NCBI RefSeq assembly: GCF_001649575.2
Contig: NC_051451.1
Location: 27,264,480 to 27,328,479 of the forward strand
Source of the DNA: Kryptolebias marmoratus
Taxonomy: Eukaryota; Chordata; Actinopteri; Cyprinodontiformes; Rivulidae
DNA length: 64,000 nt
Direction: 5' to 3'
The notes under the pieces are model-generated. The model did not search any database, was not told the origin of the DNA, and was given only the letters and a program-made list of their open reading frames with translations. Position 1 is the stretch's first letter. Every line of letters starts with the position of its first letter. This document shows, in pieces, positions 46,850 to 59,014 of this stretch. Made by a program: the position numbers and the translations under genes.

Positions 46850-47260
46850 CCAGGTGAAATATTGCTGCAGATTCCGATTCATGCATTTGTTAACTAAAGA
46901 AATAGTATTTTCCAAACGAAATGTAAACGCTGAGTGCCGTAGGACTTGTTGAAGGAGCTAAAAGTGAGTTGTTCAATGGAAAACAAGCAAATATTTGCAA
47001 AATAGTTGATAAAATTAGCCTAATTAATGCTAAAGCTAAAATCAGTAAACAGCAGAATAGTTGCCAAGAGCAGCAAAACAGGTGCTAAAGCCAAAAGTAG
47101 GAAAAGATGACCAAACTAGAACCGCTTCGAAGAGACTTCAGTGTGTTTCTATGGAAGTTTTATTCTCAGTTAAGTTAAATATGAGTGAAACGTTTTGATG
47201 TATGAATGGTTTAAAAAGCACAAAGTATTCAGAAATAATTGATTTAAAAAACAGAAAAAA
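46850..47260 (+). repeat. Dispersed repeat family B copy
   Basis: GGAGCTAAAAGTGAGTTGTT, several GCTAAAG units and GTTTTGATGTATGAATGG near its end. Confidence 0.65.
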
Positions 47261-48017
47261 AGTTGTATGATTTTAGTTTATTGTAGGAACTTTGTAGGAA
47301 CGCTAACATTTAATGTAAAATGTGCTTTTTATGAACAGAAAACAAATCTGACTTTAAGCTGACTTATTAAAGATAGAACTTTGATTGTCACATAATTAAA
47401 ATATCTTGTTTGACAAACCCTTTAATACCCTTTTACATGAGGTGGAGTTTTAATATAAGATGGCAGATAATCTGAGCTGAATGGGTCGTTCTCAAAGAAA
47501 AATGTCACAAACTCAATAAATTGTGAGGCGTGTCGTGGGAATATTTGTTTTCGGGTGAAATTTATCGACCGTCAGATGTTAAAAAAAAAAGAAGTAAGTC
47601 TTAATGGTGTCATGATGGCCATCTAACATGAACAGGAAAGTAGAATCCTGTCTTACAGACTTTTATTCAAAAACAAAAGCTGGAACTAAAGGTGTGTTAA
47701 TGTCTGTGAAGCTGTAAAAGTAAAAGTCGTTCAGACGTTGCAGCTCTCACTGCTCAGCCTGCTGGAAGGTTTCCTCCTGGGCATTGGATTGGAGGCACCT
47801 CGGCTTCCAGAGGAGCAGAGGAGCTTTTGTTCGAGTCACGGAACAGTGGACCAGATCTCCGCTCCTGCAGTGTTATTAGGGGAGTTGTGGGTTTTGTGGT
47901 TCTGGAGAAGGAAGGATTTTGTGGAGGGTGTTTCTGCTGTGGGAGAACGAGCAGCCAGGATATCTTCAGCTCATATCTGTGAGGATCCTGCCTGCTTCCA
48001 GACCTTTTCCTCTAGAT

Positions 48018-48209
48018 CAGGGGTCTCCAATCCTGGTCCTGGAGGGCCACTATCCTGCAGGTTTTAGTTGTTTCTCTGCTCTTCAGCAGGTCTTCAAGTT
48101 CTGCAGAAGCCTGTTAATCACTCACTCATTCAAACCAGGTGTATCAAAGAGGGAAACACCTACAACATGCAGGATAGTGGTCCTCCAGGACCAGGATTGG
48201 ACACCACTG
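48018..48209. mobile_element. hAT-type MITE with perfect 8-bp target duplication
   Basis: A 192-bp element bounded by CAGGGGTCTCC and GGACACCACTG, with long inverted arms (about 39 of the first 42 bases pair). Identical 8-bp CTCTAGAT flanks at 48010-48017 and 48210-48217 show it inserted as a hAT element. The RNA or DNA strand could fold into one long hairpin. It has no coding capacity. Confidence 0.9.
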
Positions 48210-49484
48210 CTCTAGATGGAGATGTGGTCCGGGCTTCCTTCTGCCAACTCATGCTTCTTCAACTGCGTCCAATCAGCCATCAGTCCTGCTCCTTAGGACC
48301 TTCTCAGACAGCTGCTGAATGCTGAGTCGTGCCTTTTGTTTGGCTGTTTCTCTGAGCCTCTGGTGATGTTTGGTTTTCTCTCATGCTTGGTTCTGCAGGT
48401 TAGTTACCTGAAGCAAATCAAAGTCACCTGCAAGAAGAAATCAGACCCAGACTTACCTGCCTGACCCACCCTCCACTGCTACTCCTGGACTTACCTCTGG
48501 AGGTGGGGAGATGGATTTCTAGACTTGTTGACTCCATTACCTGACCATAGATGAGAGGAAAGAAAAAGTTAGAGAAACAATTACACCTCATTTTATTAAT
48601 AACTTCAAACAGTTTGACTGATTTGCCTTCATCAAAATTTAAAGTCAAAAATGAGTTCTGCATTTAAAAACCGAACAAAGACATCTGATTTAAAACCCTA
48701 AAAAGGTTAAATTCTTCAGATTTACACAGATTCAGGCTGTGACAGTGAACCACTCTGCTTATAACTGGTTCAGATTTATCAGCTTTTCACATATAGCAAG
48801 TTACTGTAAATAAGAATGTTGTCATTCATCCGTCTCTTAAAACACCTTAAGAAAAAAAATCGTTGGGATCTTGGAGTGGGTCCTCAATTCTTTGTTTAAA
48901 CAAGAGCAAGAGACAATTTATTGATTTACAGCTGAAATCCTCTATCTTGTTGAGTGGTGAACATTTATTGATTGGCTCAGGGCTGAACGGTGCTGCTGAG
49001 TTCACAGCCTCCTATTGGCTGGTGATTTCACAATTCCTCCGTGACACCGCCGTCATTTCTGTCCACTCCTGGTGTCTTTGGAAGACGGCTGAATCACAGA
49101 ACCAAAGCTGTTTTATATATCATCCAATTCAACCCACATCTGCAGCGTTTCTGATTATTTCTACGATTTAATTTGAATTCATGAAGCTTGCTGATCCGAT
49201 TACAGTTGAGTCAAGTTTTCACTTTTAATTTGTCTAACACAGGAGAGACATCTTGTAAGGACTCTCCTCTTCTCTGCATCTTCGCCTGAAGACATAAAAA
49301 CAGCATCTCATAAACAAATGCAAAGGTTTGTTGAAAGATATAATTATGTAATGCAAAAATTTTATTTACGGCAGCATTCAGAGAACTGTGCTCAGCTTTA
49401 CATTCTACAAAAACGCTTGGGTTTTCTAATAAACATTTACTTAATCCCAATTTATTTTATCACATGCTGGTTTTAATTACAGAA

Positions 49485-49830
49485 AAATGCATTTTCTGTG
49501 AAAATTCAATGTTCACACTGAGTGCTGAAGAAACTTGTTGTTAAAGCTAATAGCAGCATAAGAAGATGAGAAGAGAACAATGTTTCTGAAGGAATTGATC
49601 GGAATGTAATCATTTCTATGGAAAAATATTTGTAAATAAAGTTAAGTTTCTAGTTAAATATAAAAAAGAATTTTAGCTCCCTTCCCCTGAATGAGCTGAA
49701 TGTTTTGATACATGAACGGCTAAAATAGCAAAAAAGTATGCAGAGGTAGAAAACCTAATAAAAAATAAGAAAATTGGAAAACAATAGTGTGAAGGTTGAA
49801 TCAGCATTCACACTATGAATCCTTTTAAAA
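49485..49830 (+). repeat. Dispersed repeat family B copy with little array
   Basis: TGCATTTTCTGTGAAAATTC, one GCTAATAGCAGC unit, GATACATGAACGGCTAAAAT, and GAATCAGCATTCACAC at the end. Confidence 0.65.
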
Positions 49831-50589
49831 CTGAGAAATGAATAAAACATGCTGTCAGAGACACAAACAGCAAGACAAAAGGAAAATAATAACAGCGTCT
49901 TTATGGCAGAAATATCCAATTTATTACCTAAGAGTGTTTCTAATCTAAACTCCCCGGTGACTCCATTAGGATCAGGATGCCTGAGCATGTGTAATTAAGT
50001 AAGAGAGGATGAGAGGAAGGATGAGTATCAAACACCAACTGCTATCTCGCCTGTGCAAATGATGCTCTCAGTATTTGTGCTATAAGATAAAGCCGAGCTC
50101 TACAGCACTCTTTGTTATTCATGTAATATTTCAGCAGAGGCAGAGGCTGATTCCTCTCTGCTGCATGGCGCTCAGGGTAACCAGATCCCAACACAGCAAT
50201 TGTGGGAAAATGTGACACATCGTCTCAGTATGAGGGATGAGAAGCAGAGGTTTCATGGATGCCTTGTTGCAGATTCTGAAATGGATTTATGCTTGGCATG
50301 GGCTTGTGTTCAGTCCTTATAGAGGTGTCAGGAAACATCCACTAACAGGGATGCACATTAACCTTGGCTGGCCGTTGCCAAGGTATTCATGGCCACCCAG
50401 GGAAATGGTGGAAAGTACCAGCATAGTAAACCTGCTGCCCATTCTGGCTGTGGTTTCTTCCAGATGACAGCTGGGAAGTCATTAACCAACAGCAACAAAA
50501 CACTGGCGGGCCTTTTCTCACGCCACGTGTTGGGAGATGTTACTGCTGAAAGAGGCGATGAATTTCATTCAGACACATATTATTAAATT

Positions 50590-50735
50590 TATCTATTTGT
50601 TTAAATTGTTTCCTATTTTTACTTCTGTGGATTTTTATATTTCATCTTCTGTCCTTTGTTTGTTTTATTATCAAGCACTTTGGCCTTGTTGTGTATTTTT
50701 AAGTGCTTTATAAATAAAGTGGTATGGTACTTTAC
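50590..50735 (+). mobile_element. Possible SINE/LINE 3' tail
   Basis: Ends in AAGCACTTTGGCC and then GTGCTTTATAAATAAAGTGG, a tail shared by several fish retroposons. The 5' limit is not visible; the upstream 50290-50580 may belong to it. Confidence 0.35.
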
Positions 50736-51524
50736 AGTCTGGTATGGAGAAATCTTTTTGTAGATTCAGGTAGTTCTTACCTTCCTGCTGTTTGTTTAAA
50801 TGAGCATTTTTGCTTCTCTGCATCTTTATTAATTGCATGTCTTAGAATGGTCTTCTTTAAAACAGACGTCTGAGTCTGTCAGGGCTGAAAAAAAAATAAA
50901 CTAGAGGCTTTATGAGTAAATTGTTGAACAGATGCTTCATCATCATGACCCAACTATGTCAGATATGGAGTTTCAGTCTGAAGAACTAATAATTATTAAG
51001 GTTTTAATTCTTCCATAACTGTTTATTTTCTAAGGCAGGACTTTTATTTTGACATGTTGCAGAACTACTTTAAACGATGGATCTATGTCAAATAAAACAT
51101 GCTGTCTCTTATTTATTATAAAAGGAAAAAATTATGCCTTTTATAGAAACTGTATTAATATTTGCATTTTAAATAAATATTGGGAGGCTGTTAGGAGATA
51201 TCTGTCTTACTTTGGGGATTTATTTTTTTGTTTTGGAAGAAGCTTCTGTCGTATTTGTGTTGGATGTTAAGCAGTTAAAGTTCTGTTTGCTCAAAGCTTT
51301 CACAAATTATTAAAAGTTTAATCATTCTGCTAAGTGGGAAAAAAACTGAGATAGAAATTATTGAATCTTCAAGGAAAAAATGTAATAAAAATCTGACAAG
51401 ATTTATTTCTTTCTGTCTGTCTCTAAAGTTGTTCCCCTATTAAGAAAACCTTTGATTGTGTTTGTTGGAAACATCCACTAGAGGGCAGCAAAACATCTAT
51501 TTAGATATGATGCAGTATATTCCT

Positions 51525-51600
51525 TTATCAGCCACAACATTATGACCACTGACAGGTAAACTGAGTGATGTTGAACTCAGAAGAATTTGATGTTACAGCT
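51525..51600 (+). repeat. Fragment of a dispersed fish repeat
   Basis: CCACAACATTATGACCACTG followed by ACAGGTAAACTGAGTGATG is a recurrent fish repeat end. Only the end is recognisable here. Confidence 0.4.
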
Positions 51601-54600
51601 TACTTTAAAATCTGCAGGAAACAGCTGGAATATTTTCCCAGTCTGTGATGGCTGCTTGTCTTCTATGATGCATCGTGTTACAGAGGCAAAAACAAAGAAA
51701 GACGAGACGGATATGGTTGGATTCTGATGGTGGACATAAATCTGGACGCTGTGGCAGAGAGGGGGAGCATGAAGGAGCTGCTGGTTATTCTGGACAACAA
51801 CCCATCACAGACTCCTGCTCCATTCATTCATCCAGACATCCCTCTCTCTGGAGTGATCCGAAGGAATACATTCTGGATCTGTCCCAGGGTCTCGTCCCTA
51901 AAAACAAATCTCCAGACGGAGCATGTTTGCAGACTCTCTAAGTCATCCAGGATTTGGCAAATCCTAAGAGTTCAAAACAGGCAACTGGACTTCTTTTTTT
52001 GTTTTGTTTTAATTCAAAAAGTAAAGAGTTTCAGAGCTTTTAAATTGTAATTTCCCTCAGACGAGGGAGCTCCTCAGCAGCTGAGCCCAGCAGATTTCAA
52101 TTTTTAAGTTTCCTCTTTTTGTCTCTAATGGGAGAAATTTGTCTTGGAAAAAAAAGCAATGCTGCAGTCTGGTACAGAAATAAATACAAAACAGTACATA
52201 AAGTAAAGAGCTCTGTGGAACCTTAAAAAGGTGCTACGTAAGTAGAAATCACAGATTTCTAAATGCTTTAACATTTACTTTAACAACCAGAACAAGTCAG
52301 GATCTTTGATCTGTTCGAGGTCTTCTCCATCTTAGCGGCTGTAGAGTCTATAAATTACTGATCCATCAGTCTTAAAGAGCTAAAACTCGTTAAATGAGGA
52401 CCTAAATCTTGACGAGGACCAAAGTTGTCGTCATAATCTTTTCAGAATTGCTGTTGCTGCAGAGTTACGCAGCTGTTCTCTGCAGGAACACCTGCAGTGA
52501 TTTATGGGATGGCCTTGGGGGAGCCTGTTGCTGCTGCTGTCCCTTTTGATGTGTTGTGTAAACTCGTGTAAGCTTTTATTTGACATTTTATATTATCGTC
52601 ACACGGGCCTGTAGGTAAGAAGTTCAGAAGCATCCTCTCTGAAGAAAAGGTTTTTCCTTTAAATGTGAAGGAAAAAGTTTCTGGTTGTGTTCATTTGCAG
52701 ATTTATTTATGGCTGTTACTTTTATGTGTAGTTTTGACATTGAACACTAGGTGGTGCTAGCACACTGTTTTTTTTTTCTCAAATTCACAACTTCTATGAT
52801 TTAATAATTGGTTTCAAATTTACCCTAATATATAATCGTATTTAGAGAGCTCCTTAATAGAGCTCCTTAATCTAAATCAGTGCAGTAATGAAGTTTTAGG
52901 ATTTGTCAAACATGATCATGTTTCACCAGAAGCTGTTATTTATTAACACATGAAATCAGATAAAGATCTTCAGGAGGCATGAGGATCGAAATGTGAGAGA
53001 CATCATTTCCCACATGGGACAGTAGTTCTGCTTTCGAGCATCATTTTAAAGTTTGGCTTGTGAGAGCTGGAACTACCTGAGAAAAAGAGGGACTTTAAAG
53101 GGATAGTTCTGATCTTTTAAAGCAGGGTTCTGTAGAAAAGTTATGAACAAAGATTATCTGTCCTGTTGGAGCTCGTTGAAGACCTCAGTTTGGAGGAAAA
53201 ACTGGTTAATTTATCAAGATATTCATGCAGTAAATGAAAGACGCCGTACTGAAACAATGTGGTGACAATAAACGTACGCTGAGATTACGTTTCTTTGAAT
53301 ATTTCAGCTTAGAAAATAAAAATAACCACAACTATATCAGCAAACTTTGTCAAACCTTCCAGATGATCTTTTAGAGAACAATAGATGAAAATGATTGTCC
53401 TTTTAGGACTGATCAGCTGATTGAATCATCCATGAATGAATTTAACAATATTGTTTAATCAAAGAACAGACAACTTTTTTCAGACGTAATGTTTTCATTT
53501 CCTTTTTCATCTCTGAGAGTTTCTGACGTTATCTTGATTGATGTAATTAAGGTTTTTATTGTTGCCAGTTTCACATAAAGCAGTTATTTGGGCAGGAATC
53601 TGATTTTCCTGCAGGAAGTGACCTCAGGCTGCACTGGAAGTGCTACAGCTCAGACTCCCAACAACTGGGAAAACTTTTAGAAAGAAAAGTGCTGACATGG
53701 CAGCTGAAACTAAAAAAAAATCTATACAGGGAAACAAGTTGGATACGGAGGAAGAAAAACAGGAGCTGACCACGATCGTCTTCAGTTTGTTGGCAGATGG
53801 CAAACAACTAAATGGTCCTTTACTGCCACCTACTGGCTTGGAGGGCAAACCTGAACGACCCTCAAACTTCAAAATAAATGGGTCTGATTTGAATAATTTA
53901 CTAATGATTGAAGACTTTGTAGTAGGTCAGCAGTATCCAGCTGTATTTCCCTTTAGCCTGAAGTTTAAATTAGTTACCTTTTGTTTATAATTATATTTCT
54001 GGCAGAACGGTTTCGTTGAGCTTCTCTTTAATAAATAATATCCTGTTTAGAACTGATGGTCCCGATCTGAGCCACAATATGATTATTTCCAGTTTCTTTC
54101 TGTGTTTCTCACTTCTTCCAGCTTTCCTCTTGAACTTTGTTTTGTTTACGTCAGTCAGAGAGTTTAGCCAATCGATCCAGAAATCAATATTATCGATATC
54201 AGCGTTGGTATTGATACTAACGTGATGCGATCAATACTTGACTTTGTTTCTCTTCTCTCCTTTCAGAACATCGCTCCTGTTCCAGAAGTGCAATAAAAAG
54301 AGAAAATATGGATTTTTATTATGAATTCCAAACAAAAATCAAGAAGAATGTAATGATAAAACATCCATTCTTCACTTTGTACTGATTTAATTATTGTTAA
54401 TTCAGTTATTTACAGTAACATGTTTTTTCTTTTTTGCTCTAAAACTTTGCCTAAGATCCATCCTGGGTTTTAAATTACAAATAATCAGCTAATAAGCAGA
54501 AAATCAGGCATTTAATAGTCAGGATAATATGTTCAGATTCATCGTATTAGCTGCTCTCCCCTGCCTGAAGCTGCAAACTGCCCATTTAAAGTAAAAGTGT

Positions 54601-54883
54601 CGAATTGATGCTACATTTACATTATTACCCGCTGGATCTGAGCGCTGATATCCTGCAAACTCCGCCCACCCGGGCTGGAAATGATGCTCAGCCTATAAAC
54701 AAACACCCCAGGTCCATGGCACGGCCGGACTAGCTGTTTGCTCGTCACCACGGTCAGAGTTCACGTCTGTGAGCTAATAAGAAGTTTCCCACGGGGCCCC
54801 ACCTCCAAACACCTGAACTGTCACTTTAACGCAGGTTGATCAGTTCGCTGCTGCCTCCGTGTCTCCGCGTGGCAGAGCTGCGC

Positions 54884-54933
54884 AGAGGAGGAGAGGGGGG
54901 GAGAGGGGAGGAGAGGGGAGGAGAGGGGGGGAG
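54884..54933 (+). repeat. Purine-rich minisatellite in the plus-strand promoter
   Basis: An all-purine run of GGAGGAGAGGGG units with several G4-G7 runs, just upstream of the candidate first exon. It could form triplex or quadruplex DNA. Confidence 0.85.
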
Positions 54934-55052
54934 CCGAGACTTGGTTCCGCGCCGCAGCAGGACGGACAGTCGGGTGTGAAGGCGCGCGGCCGGACACGGA
55001 CACGGACAGAGGAAGGTAGGACATCAGTTCCCGGACACTCGGAGGTAGAGGC

Positions 55053-55076
55053 ATGGCCGCAGCAGGGAATCTGTAG
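55053..55076 (+). CDS. Possible upstream ORF in the leader
   Basis: ATG GCC GCA GCA GGG AAT CTG TAG, seven codons, 15 nt before the candidate main ATG. If this leader is transcribed, the uORF could dampen translation of the main frame. Confidence 0.25.
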   Translation: MAAAGNL

Positions 55077-55091
55077 TTTGATTGAGGAAAG

Positions 55092-55109
55092 ATGCCGTTC
55101 TGGTGCCCG
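55092..55109 (+). CDS. Candidate six-codon first coding exon, gene not recognised
   Basis: ATG CCG TTC TGG TGC CCG (MPFWCP) in a good context (AAAG before ATG), directly followed by a consensus GTGAGT donor, phase 0. It sits at the 3' side of the CpG-rich stretch. I do not recognise the peptide. It could instead be a non-coding first exon or an alternative start of a gene whose body lies to the right of the window. Confidence 0.4.
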
Positions 55110-55444
55110 GTGAGTTTTGCGCTCCTGAACTGGAGTTTTACGCGCAGTCGGTCCGAAGTGTTTCGGACTTTTCGTGCTTTAACTGTTGCTGAGGCGGTTC
55201 AATTAGTCGGCTAAAGTGAGAGAAGTGAGGAATGCGTGTCTGCGCATAGGTGTCAGGTGTTCCGGGTTATCTCAGGTAGCTCTGAGAACGATTCCCTCTC
55301 ATTTATTCATGTGTCACCTGAACGCAGCAGCGGGTCGCAGGAGCGCACCGCGGCTCAGCTGGACAGGTTCATGTTTGCTGCTTTTAGCAGATAAACCTTC
55401 AGGATCGTGTTTCCATGTGTGCACACTCATTTAAAACTACGAGC

Positions 55445-56090
55445 CTAGCCTTCCGTGAAGGAATGCATGTCGCCCGCCACGTTTCATGACAGAGTTTGAA
55501 GCTAAGATCATCTTATGTTGGAGACGCTTTGGTCAAACCTTAAAACAACTTAAAGCTCCACCTCATCTCACATTCTCAGTTAGCCCTCAGAGCAGATGTT
55601 GTGAATGACTCTCAGCTACTACCACACCAAATCTTACCTCAATATCTGTTAAACTCACTGAGGTAAAGCTATTTTTGTGTAATCTAAGGTTATTTAGCTG
55701 TGGCAGCCATCTTGTATTGCGCTGACTCCAGAAGTTGATCAGTTGTAGGCCTACATCCAATAATTACATCCTGAAAGTTTCATTAAAATCATTTCAATGG
55801 TTTGTGAGATATTTTGCTAACAGACAGACTACTCCAATAATTAGGGTTTTAAGCAAAGAAGTTAAATTGTTAAATTGGCTGAGTTATCACCATTTCTGTG
55901 TTTTCTAAGGCCTGTTGGCTGTGGTGGCCATCTTGAATTGGATCCTAATTAGTTGTAGCTGGACACTCATTGATTAATGCCTGAAAGTTTCATCAAAATC
56001 TGCCCAGTGATTCATGGGATATTTTGCTAACAGACAAACAAACTGGCAAAAACATTATTGCTCCTCCTTTGCCAGTGGGTAATAATGTTT
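55445..56090 (+). repeat. Dispersed repeat family A, full length, two tandem units
   Basis: Starts CTAGCCTTCCGTGAAGGAAT and GCATGTCGCCCGCC, followed by two direct units (CATCTTG blocks at about 55707 and 55928). It ends TTATTGCTCCTCCTTTGCC. This is one of the best copies for defining the family. It lies inside the putative first intron of the plus-strand gene. Confidence 0.8.
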
Positions 56091-56514
56091 CCTCACCTTG
56101 CAGGTTTGCTCCTTTGTGTTTTATTGCATTTTTTCCCCAACTGATGCAGAAATAGACACTAAAGATGCTCACAAACTGCAGAGGTTAGTTTGAAATTCTT
56201 CTTAATGCGCCATCATGAAAATGATCTGAGGTGAGTGAGACAAAAAGCGTGGAGGGAAAACAGCGAAGAGTCCATATCTGACTGACTCAGAGGGACAAAG
56301 AAGGGACGTAAAATTAAAAAAGTCAAACTCACGAGTGTTTAGAGTCAGCGGTGGGAGGAAAATTTAAGTTTTTCTTTAAATGGATCTTATTTATCTCGAT
56401 ATGCTCCAGGAAGAACGTTGGGACTGAAACTTCCGGGGAAGATTTGGTCAATTAGGAGTAGAAACTGTTTGGATGCTGGAGGAACTATGGAGTGATGCTG
56501 AGTGTGTGTGAGCA

Positions 56515-56685
56515 GGCCTGTCAGCAAAATATTTCATGAACCAGTGGATGGATTTCAGTGGAACTTGCAGAAATTTCTTTATGAATGCACCTCCAGAACT
56601 GATTTAACTTTTGGAGCCAGCGGCGGGCGATATGCATTCCTTGAAGGAACGTTGCAGTTCGCCTCCCACCTTTCCAATCTCGACA
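56515..56685 (-). repeat. Dispersed repeat family A, short copy
   Basis: GTCAGCAAAATATTTCATG joined directly to GGCGGGCGATATGCATTCC and CTTGAAGGAACG; the centre is deleted. Confidence 0.7.
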
Positions 56686-56694
56686 CCCGTCGTG

Positions 56695-56716
56695 GTGTGT
56701 GTGTGTGTGTGTGTGG
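56695..56716. repeat. (GT)n microsatellite
   Basis: About 11 GT units. Confidence 0.9.
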
Positions 56717-56769
56717 TCATTAAATCATCCGAGGCACTCGAGCAGAACGGTAGAAAGAATCCCGCGGAG

Positions 56770-56813
56770 CAGTGGAGGACAGAGGACGGAGGACGGAGGA
56801 CGGAGGACGGAGG
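56770..56813. repeat. 7-bp minisatellite
   Basis: Tandem GGACGGA units, about five copies. Confidence 0.85.
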
Positions 56814-56929
56814 AGATGATTTTCGCTCTGCTTGTTGTTTGGATGTCAGAGAAAAGCAAACATCTGCTCACTGACTTCACCTCTGAACTCTTTGATTCAT
56901 CAACTCTAATCTTACTGTCGTTTACCATG

Positions 56930-57440
56930 AGGATGCTGAGTCAGCGTTCACTTTGTTTTCCTGTTTTATATTTTCTAAACGTTTTTCTAACCTAACTACT
57001 TCTGCAGACTGTCCTGTTTTAGCCGTTCATACATCAGAATATTCAGCTCGTTCAGGAGGCTGGTGCTGTGGCTGTCTTCTTTCTAACTTTTATACCTATT
57101 AAAACATTTAACTTTTAATTTACGAACATAAGATCTCCACTAAGGGACAAACAGATACTTTGTTCTGCTCTAAACCTTCTTCTTATTAATGCTACTTTTA
57201 GCTTTTAGCTATGTCTTTGCTGCTTTTGGCTGTTAGCTACAGCTTTGCTGCTTTTAATTAGCTTTTTGTCGTAACTTTTTGATTCTTTTTAGCTCCTTTT
57301 AGCTTTCAGCCAGTGTTCCTTTTCATTTTTTTTCAGCACATATCAGCATTACGTTGCATTTTCTCAGAAAATACAATTTCTCTGTTTGCTCCTGATTTCT
57401 GTCAAACATTTTTGAGATTTTTTTTGTTTGTTTTTTGTAG
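56930..57440 (-). repeat. Dispersed repeat family B copy
   Basis: GCTGAGTCAGCGTTCAC, TTTTAGCCGTTCATACATC and an array of TTTTAGCTTTTAGC units at about 57190-57320. Confidence 0.65.
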
Positions 57441-59014
57441 CTTCTAACTTCCCACATTTAAACCATGAATTCATATCCAGGCCGGCAGCATCGTCTGTGT
57501 TGAAATAAATCCTCCTCAGCCAATAAACCAAACTGTGTACAACAAAGAAAAGTGTAATTTAATGCCAGCTCTGTTGGGGTTTTTATGTGTGGAAAGCAGC
57601 CTGAACCGGAGGAGACACAACAGGAGGATACCAGGAATGACCAAAACCAAGAAATTAACTATTTTAGTTGATCTAATATCACATTAGGTCTGTTTTTTTT
57701 CTTTTTTGTATGATACTGTGATGAAATCTGAGGAAGGTGGCAGGTATAATATAAAGAAATACTGTAGTTTGAACTGATTAATTATGCATCTGTAAGACTG
57801 CAGTCTCACACTAAATATTCAATCAAGTCATAGTTAACATCACAATACATTTCTAATTTATACCATAGGAAAAAAATTAGACTGAATGGCTAAACATTAA
57901 TGCTAGGAGCTTGGTATTAATCAGTTAGATGGAAAAATGAAATCACTGAAGTCGTTTGGCATCAATTAAATGCAAATTAAATGTAGTTAAGATCCAAATT
58001 TCCCATGAATATTGACAGATTTAAATAAAAATACAGCAAATGGTGATTCAGTTCAGCAGATCATTCAGGGCTTTATTTAGGTGCTTTGAAATCTGCCTGT
58101 AAGTATTTGTTAAATGAAAGTGTCGCCTGTTGCTCTGCTCTGACGGTTGGAAGTTCTCATTTATCGAAATTACCAGTTTGGATGAGCCGGTCTTCTTGGA
58201 CAGAACCCTGGAATGAATCCGTTCTTTTTTCAGGGGACCTCATGGGCAAAGATGAGTTTATCAGCAGGGGGATGATTGGGTCAAATACGTCTGGTGTTGT
58301 TAAACTGCCGTGTTATGGGTGGACCAGGACAAGCTCCATGTCTGAACGCTGGCTGGTCCATCAGTGTGTTTGATACCAAGCCTCCTCGGGCCGAAGCTCG
58401 TTGGTCCGTTCTGTAGTTGGATCATCAGACTTGTGGTCATAAATGTTGTATCTCGCTGGGCTGGGACTGCTGGGAACCAGTTGGTGACTCAGAATTGTGA
58501 GAAAATAGACAAATGTTTCATATTTTCATTTGTAGGCTGTGCACATTGATGTTGTTGTATTCTCCAGCCTTGTACCTCTGCACACACGTCTGCTGACCCA
58601 CTCCCAGCTTGCACTATCGTGGCAAATCACAAATGGTTTTCTTTGCTCTCAGTGAAGTTTAATCACCTCCCACTTCTGTCAGACAGACGGAGCACAGCGT
58701 GAGTCGTTCCTCCTCGAGTGTTTTGTAAGAACGGGCCGAAGTGCGACACCTCATCGCTCTCATCCTCCCCATCATCTCGGGTTCTGTGGGAGCTGATGTT
58801 TCGTCAGTCGGCGCAGGATCAAAGATGCAACCATGTTGCCTTTCCGTGTGTTTTATCTGCTGTTTGTTTGTGGAGAAGTTAGTGATCTTTTATTGAAGGG
58901 AGGCTTCAGTCCAGATTCTGGGACCTGAGAGGGAGGATTCTTCTAAAATCTGTTGTTTTTCTGTTTTGAAGTTGTTTTTATCAATGATTGGAAAGGTTTG
59001 TTTCAAGTTAAAAG

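Larger units (their letters stand above)
43734..54699. other. Intergenic region between the two divergent promoters
   Basis: Contains family A and B repeats, a perfect hAT MITE (48018-48209) and retroposon ends. 51600-54690 is mostly unique AT-rich sequence. The open frames near 51675-52050 and 53640-53990 lack splice or homology support. No third gene is seen. Confidence 0.6.
54700..55091 (+). promoter_or_regulatory. CpG-rich promoter and 5' leader of an unidentified plus-strand gene
   Basis: The richest CpG and G+C stretch in the window (for example GCGCGCGGCCGGACACGG near 54983). It is followed by a good start codon context and a consensus splice donor. It points away from plpp4, whose first exon lies 11.6 kb to the left. 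No TATA box is obvious. Confidence 0.55.

Noticed and set aside
51675..52050. Two overlapping frames of 88 and 107 codons
   Set aside because: Overlapping in different frames, low complexity and not recognisable; possibly an old pseudogene or repeat, but nothing supports it.
53640..53990. A 116-codon frame with a lysine/glutamate-rich segment
   Set aside because: No recognisable family, weak coding character and no convincing splice sites; likely chance.
58086..58549. A 95-codon frame in the putative intron
   Set aside because: Unique but unrecognised; lacks flanking splice signals or a downstream continuation.
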